Below are positions 29,985 to 32,288 of a stretch of DNA of 32,288 nt, one piece after another. The position numbers and the translations under genes are program-made. The notes under the pieces are model-generated. The model worked only from the letters and a program-made list of their open reading frames with translations. It had not been told where the DNA came from and did not search any database. Position 1 is the stretch's first letter. Every line of letters begins with the position of its first letter. This stretch comes from Christensenellaceae bacterium (GTDB taxonomy: Bacteria > Bacillota > Clostridia > Christensenellales > UBA1750). The stretch lies in the NCBI GenBank assembly GCA_031280685.1, contig JAITGM010000049.1:1-32288 (forward strand). The letters run 5' to 3'.

Positions 29985-30543
29985 GGCTCCGCGTTTTTTT
30001 TAACCTTAGCCTGGCGCTCGGCAAGCTCCTTGTGGGGCTTTATTCCCTCTCGCCCTTCGTCTGCGTCAACGGCCTGCAACGCTGGCATCGCCCTGCCAAG
30101 TTCAGCGCCGCCCGGGGCGAAAAGGGGCCGAAGCCCCTCAAATTCCATGCCCAGGCGGGCTGGATTTTGACGGTTTCAGCCTTGCCCTGCATTCTGTATT
30201 GCGCGAGCGTGCTCCTTTGGGGAAAGGGTGGCCTTCGCATAGATCTCACCGCGGCCCTGGCCTTCTCGACCTTCACCTTTACCGAAATTGGTGTGCCTGC
30301 CGCGGTGTCTGGGCGGCGCGGGCCCCTAGCGACCTCGCCCCGCGCTGATCTCCCTCGTGCTCACGCAGTCCGCCCTGTTGGGCACGGGTGGCGCCCCGGG
30401 CGCGGCACGCTATTGCGGCCTGGCGGGGCCGCTGTTTGGGCGCCGCGCCGCTTTTCCGCGGCCTCCAAATGGTCGTCTACGCCAAAAGGCGCGCCGCCGC
30501 GGCTAAGGCGGGGGCCGATCCTCCGCCCATCGCCGGCCAATAA
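29985..30543 (+). pseudogene. Decayed membrane-protein gene
   Basis: The 29917-30560 stretch has no intact gene, but frames read like a former membrane protein. F-F-N-L-S-L-A-L-G-K-L-L-V-G-L-Y-S-L-S-P-F leads into a W-I-L-T-V-S-A-L-P-C-I-L-Y helix. This is followed by L-A-F-S-T-F-T-F-T-E-I-G at about 30255-30290. In another frame comes A-L-I-S-L-V-L-T-Q-S-A-L-L-G-T-G (30345-30392). In a third frame the C-terminus is M-V-V-Y-A-K-R-R-A-A-A-A-K, ending at a TAA at 30541. At least two frameshifts are needed, and a T9 run at 29995-30001 may be one. The pattern recalls Firmicute four-helix membrane proteins of unknown function. No start codon can be fixed. Confidence 0.6.
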
Positions 30544-30563
30544 GGGCAAAGAAAAGCAGAAAT

Positions 30564-30601
30564 AAAGAGCGGTTGGGGCCTGCCGGCTCCAACCGCTCTT
30601 T
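30564..30601. terminator. Long hairpin between convergent units
   Basis: AAAGAGCGGTTGG (30564-30576) pairs over 13 bp with CCAACCGCTCTTT (30589-30601) and continues into an inner GGCC/GGCT stem. T-rich flank favours termination of the minus-strand gene ending at 30611. Confidence 0.75.
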
Positions 30602-30610
30602 GAATGCGCC

Positions 30611-31369
30611 CTAAAAGGTCTTCACAATCGACACCCTCTTGCTACGGCTGAACATGTCGGGCGCGTACTGCAACTCGAAGGCCCGCAGGCCCTTGGGCAC
30701 TTCATAGAAGATGCTCCCGCTGAGCCTTTTCCCCGGGGCGATCTCCCCGCTAAAGCTCTTGCTGTCATCCGCCGATAAGTATTTTTGCTCTACGGCTTCA
30801 TCGTCCGCATAGGCGGTGAAGCTGGCCCCGCCATACACCGAACTGACCTTGGACGCGCTCGTGTTGGCCGCCGCCAAATCCACCCTTATGTAGATATAGC
30901 CTTCCTTTGGCTGCAAAAACCGACTATCGTGCTCATATACCTCGATAGCCGCCACGGTGATCTCCAAATCCCCATTCACAATGGTGTCGCCCACGCCGTA
31001 GACGGCAGTTTCCTCCTGAACCATGGCGTTGCCTTCAGCAAGGGCGGGTGCAGCCTGCGATACGGACTCCGGCGTGCTCGTCGTTTGGTTCGTTACCACG
31101 GCCACATCGTTGCCGGCCTCGTTCAAGGCGCTAGAAACGGCACGAAGTCCGCTTAAAACAATGAAATACACCACCAGCGAGATTCCCGCCAATATAGTCG
31201 CAATCAGGGCAAAAGTGAATTTGCCCGTTTTTTTCGCCCGGGCAAAGGCGATGATCGCCAAGATGATGGCCGCGACATCGAAAAAGACGCCGATGCCACC
31301 TAAAAATGCCGTTAAAAACCCAGCGATTGACAATACAAGCGCCCATGCACCGCATTTGCTGTTCCTCAT
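30611..31369 (-). CDS. DUF4190/DUF4352-like membrane-anchored protein
   Basis: A 252-residue protein with two N-terminal membrane helices, about 8-40 (L-V-L-S-I-A-G-F-L-T-A-F-L-G-G-I-G-V-F-F) and 48-75. The helices are separated by A-R-A-K-K-T-G-K-F, the arrangement of DUF4190-type domains. After a Ser/Thr/Ala linker (about 85-115), the C-terminal half (about 125-250) is a beta-sandwich resembling DUF4352. It contains G-D-T-I-V-N-G-D-L-E-I-T-V, G-Y-I-Y-I-R-V-D-L-A-A-A-N-T-S, and F-S-G-E-I-A-P-G-K-R-L-S-G-S-I-F-Y-E-V-P. The extracytoplasmic domain would face the envelope. GAGGAGGGG precedes the ATG at 31369. It is divergent from a small XRE regulator across a region with a perfect palindrome. 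Function is unknown. Confidence 0.85.
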   Translation of the reverse strand: MRNSKCGAWALVLSIAGFLTAFLGGIGVFFDVAAIILAIIAFARAKKTGKFTFALIATILAGISLVVYFIVLSGLRAVSSALNEAGNDVAVVTNQTTSTPESVSQAAPALAEGNAMVQEETAVYGVGDTIVNGDLEITVAAIEVYEHDSRFLQPKEGYIYIRVDLAAANTSASKVSSVYGGASFTAYADDEAVEQKYLSADDSKSFSGEIAPGKRLSGSIFYEVPKGLRAFELQYAPDMFSRSKRVSIVKTF

Positions 31370-31419
31370 TGCTTGCCCCTCCTCTTTTTACCAATCCGCT
31401 CGCCTTCCGTCGCTGCGCC

Positions 31420-31435
31420 GGACCAGTACTGGTCC
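31420..31435. promoter_or_regulatory. Perfect 16-bp palindrome, candidate operator
   Basis: GGACCAGTACTGGTCC is fully self-complementary. It sits between the divergent DUF4352-like gene (start 31369) and the XRE gene (start 31515). It is a likely operator for the XRE protein or another dimeric regulator. No convincing -10/-35 pair could be fixed around it. The rest of the 145-bp gap is AT-richer. Confidence 0.65.
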
Positions 31436-31514
31436 CATTTTAATTTGGCCATAGAGTCAAGAAAGAAGTGGACTGTTTTCAGTTCTTTTTGACTAAGATT
31501 GGCGGTGGCGATCA

Positions 31515-31769
31515 GTGGGAGAGCAAAAGATAAAATCGGATGGCGTCATCCACATCGGAAAAAATATCCGGACTGCCCGGCTATCGGCGGGCATCGGCCA
31601 GACCGAACTCGTCCGCTTGGTGCAACTAACCGGCACTCCGCTGACGAGAGAAACGCTGGTGAAGTTCGAGCGCGGCCTGCAGCACATCCAGGCTTCGCAA
31701 CTCAGGGCCATTCGCGACGCGCTCAAGACCAGCTACGACGAACTGCTGCGGCCTAAGGAAACAGACTAA
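31515..31769 (+). CDS. Small XRE-family DNA-binding protein
   Basis: An 84-residue XRE/Cro-type regulator. The helix-turn-helix spans about residues 12-75: I-G-K-N-I-R-T-A-R-L-S-A-G-I-G-Q-T-E-L-V, then the recognition region T-P-L-T-R-E-T-L-V-K-F-E-R-G, and I-R-D-A-L-K-T-S-Y-D-E-L-L. The extra residues between the second and third helices (V-Q-L-T-G-T-P-L) are slightly longer than in standard XRE domains. It starts at GTG 31515 without a clear Shine-Dalgarno, so the start is uncertain. No effector domain is present. It probably controls itself and the divergent DUF4352-like gene through the palindrome at 31420-31435. Confidence 0.82.
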   Translation: MGEQKIKSDGVIHIGKNIRTARLSAGIGQTELVRLVQLTGTPLTRETLVKFERGLQHIQASQLRAIRDALKTSYDELLRPKETD

Positions 31770-31807
31770 GCCGCGCCCCAGCCATTTCGGCGCGAAGGGC
31801 GCGACTT

Positions 31808-31848
31808 AAAAGCGAAAGCTCGCGTCCAGCAATGGGTGCGCTTTTTTT
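31808..31848 (+). terminator. Probable terminator after the small XRE gene
   Basis: AAAAGCG (31808-31814) pairs with CGCTTTT (31839-31845), followed by a T-run that continues after GG as a second T7. The loop of 24 nt can form an additional small stem. Confidence 0.6.
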
Positions 31849-31868
31849 GGTTTTTTTGGGCTTTGCGC

Positions 31869-32273
31869 CTACCTTAACCACAGGCTCAGCGCCAACAGCG
31901 TCTGCGCGCCGCAGTAGCAAAAGGCGTGCACGGCCAGCGCGGCGGCCGCGTGGCGGCGGCTCAGCAGGGCGAAGCCCAGCGCCGCGAACGAGAGCGGCAG
32001 CATGAGGCCCGCCAGCAGCAAGGCGGCCCCCAAAAGCCCGCCTGCCCGCGGCGCGAAGGCGGCGCTGCCCGCGAGCAGGGCGGCCCCGGCCGCCAAAAGC
32101 TGAATCCGCGGCTGCATGGGCTCAAAATCGGGCTTAAGCCTGGCATAAAGCAGCAAAAAAGCAAAGTAAAGGCCAGCGGCCAGAAGCAGCGGCCAAAAAG
32201 AAGGCTTCAGGAAAAAGACGCCCAAGGCATATAGGCCGTTTGCAGCCAAAAAGGCCCACTGCGCAAAATGCAC
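31869..32273 (-). CDS. Small polytopic membrane protein (possibly partial at the window edge)
   Basis: A 134-residue, very hydrophobic Ala/Leu-rich protein with about four membrane helices (roughly 4-20, 26-45, 56-80, 82-130 containing two). Basic residues lie at R-L-K-P-D and S-R-R-H. The start at GTG 32273 follows AAGGGG with short spacing; the frame remains open to the window edge, so the true start could lie further upstream. No family is recognised. Confidence 0.65.
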   Translation of the reverse strand: MHFAQWAFLAANGLYALGVFFLKPSFWPLLLAAGLYFAFLLLYARLKPDFEPMQPRIQLLAAGAALLAGSAAFAPRAGGLLGAALLLAGLMLPLSFAALGFALLSRRHAAAALAVHAFCYCGAQTLLALSLWLR

Positions 32274-32288
32274 GCGCCCCTTGTGGCG

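Overview
The window is about 32 kb of GC-rich DNA with Gram-positive-type gene content: strong AAGGAGG-type ribosome binding sites, HPr kinase/phosphorylase, TnpV/TnpW mobile-element genes, an FprA-type flavodiiron protein, oligoendopeptidase F, a PFL/UPF0210 protein with its ACT-domain partner, and TepA. This points to an anaerobic Clostridia-class Firmicute, possibly an uncultured gut lineage. That placement is an inference from gene content; no rRNA or other phylogenetic marker is present. No tRNA, rRNA or CRISPR array was seen.

Layout. (1) 1-950: AT-richer left edge with the remnant of a Tn4451/TnpX-like element on the minus strand: a short TnpV, TnpW, and a large serine recombinase whose recognisable sequence stops after about 48 residues. 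(2) 950-1710: two overlapping small secreted paralogues (minus). (3) 1889-6924: plus-strand housekeeping genes: aldo/keto reductase, BirA (its 3' end duplicated just downstream), HAD phosphatase, HPr kinase (hprK), ROK glucokinase. (4) 7025-8919: a regulatory island. A solitary LexA-type winged helix and a sigma-region-4-like protein are transcribed leftward. An XRE/S24 LexA-CI-like repressor and a SRAP (HMCES/YedK) DNA-repair protein are transcribed rightward. The intergenic region between them holds a consensus promoter overlapped by a dyad. (5) 9118-11427: GNAT acetyltransferase, then a MetNI-like ABC importer without MetQ. (6) 11490-14902: a DUF2961/GH172-like protein divergent from a flavodiiron protein, then an M19 dipeptidase.

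(7) 15174-20382: a zinc-ribbon membrane protein, TepA (a ClpP-like protease), and a leftward three-gene ABC exporter operon (ATPase, secreted CARDB/NEW3-like protein with one C-terminal membrane anchor, MacB/FtsX-type permease) with overlapping genes. (8) 20616-23929: a NYN-domain protein, then a malic enzyme-fumarase alpha-fumarase beta operon, which links fumarate, malate and pyruvate. (9) 23930-26035: a 360-bp hairpin-rich non-coding stretch, a polytopic membrane protein, and a multiply frameshifted paralogue of it containing a C15 tract. (10) 26059-29916: ACT protein, PFL protein, PepF, and a small acidic protein. (11) 29917-32288: a decayed membrane-protein gene, a DUF4190/DUF4352-like lipid-anchored or membrane protein divergent from a small XRE regulator around a perfect 16-bp palindrome, and a membrane protein at the right edge.

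The strongest candidate for something not well described is the regulatory island at 7.0-8.9 kb. There, the DNA-binding half of LexA and a self-cleaving XRE-S24 repressor are separate divergent genes beside a SRAP gene. The second is the structured non-coding region at 23.93-24.27 kb.
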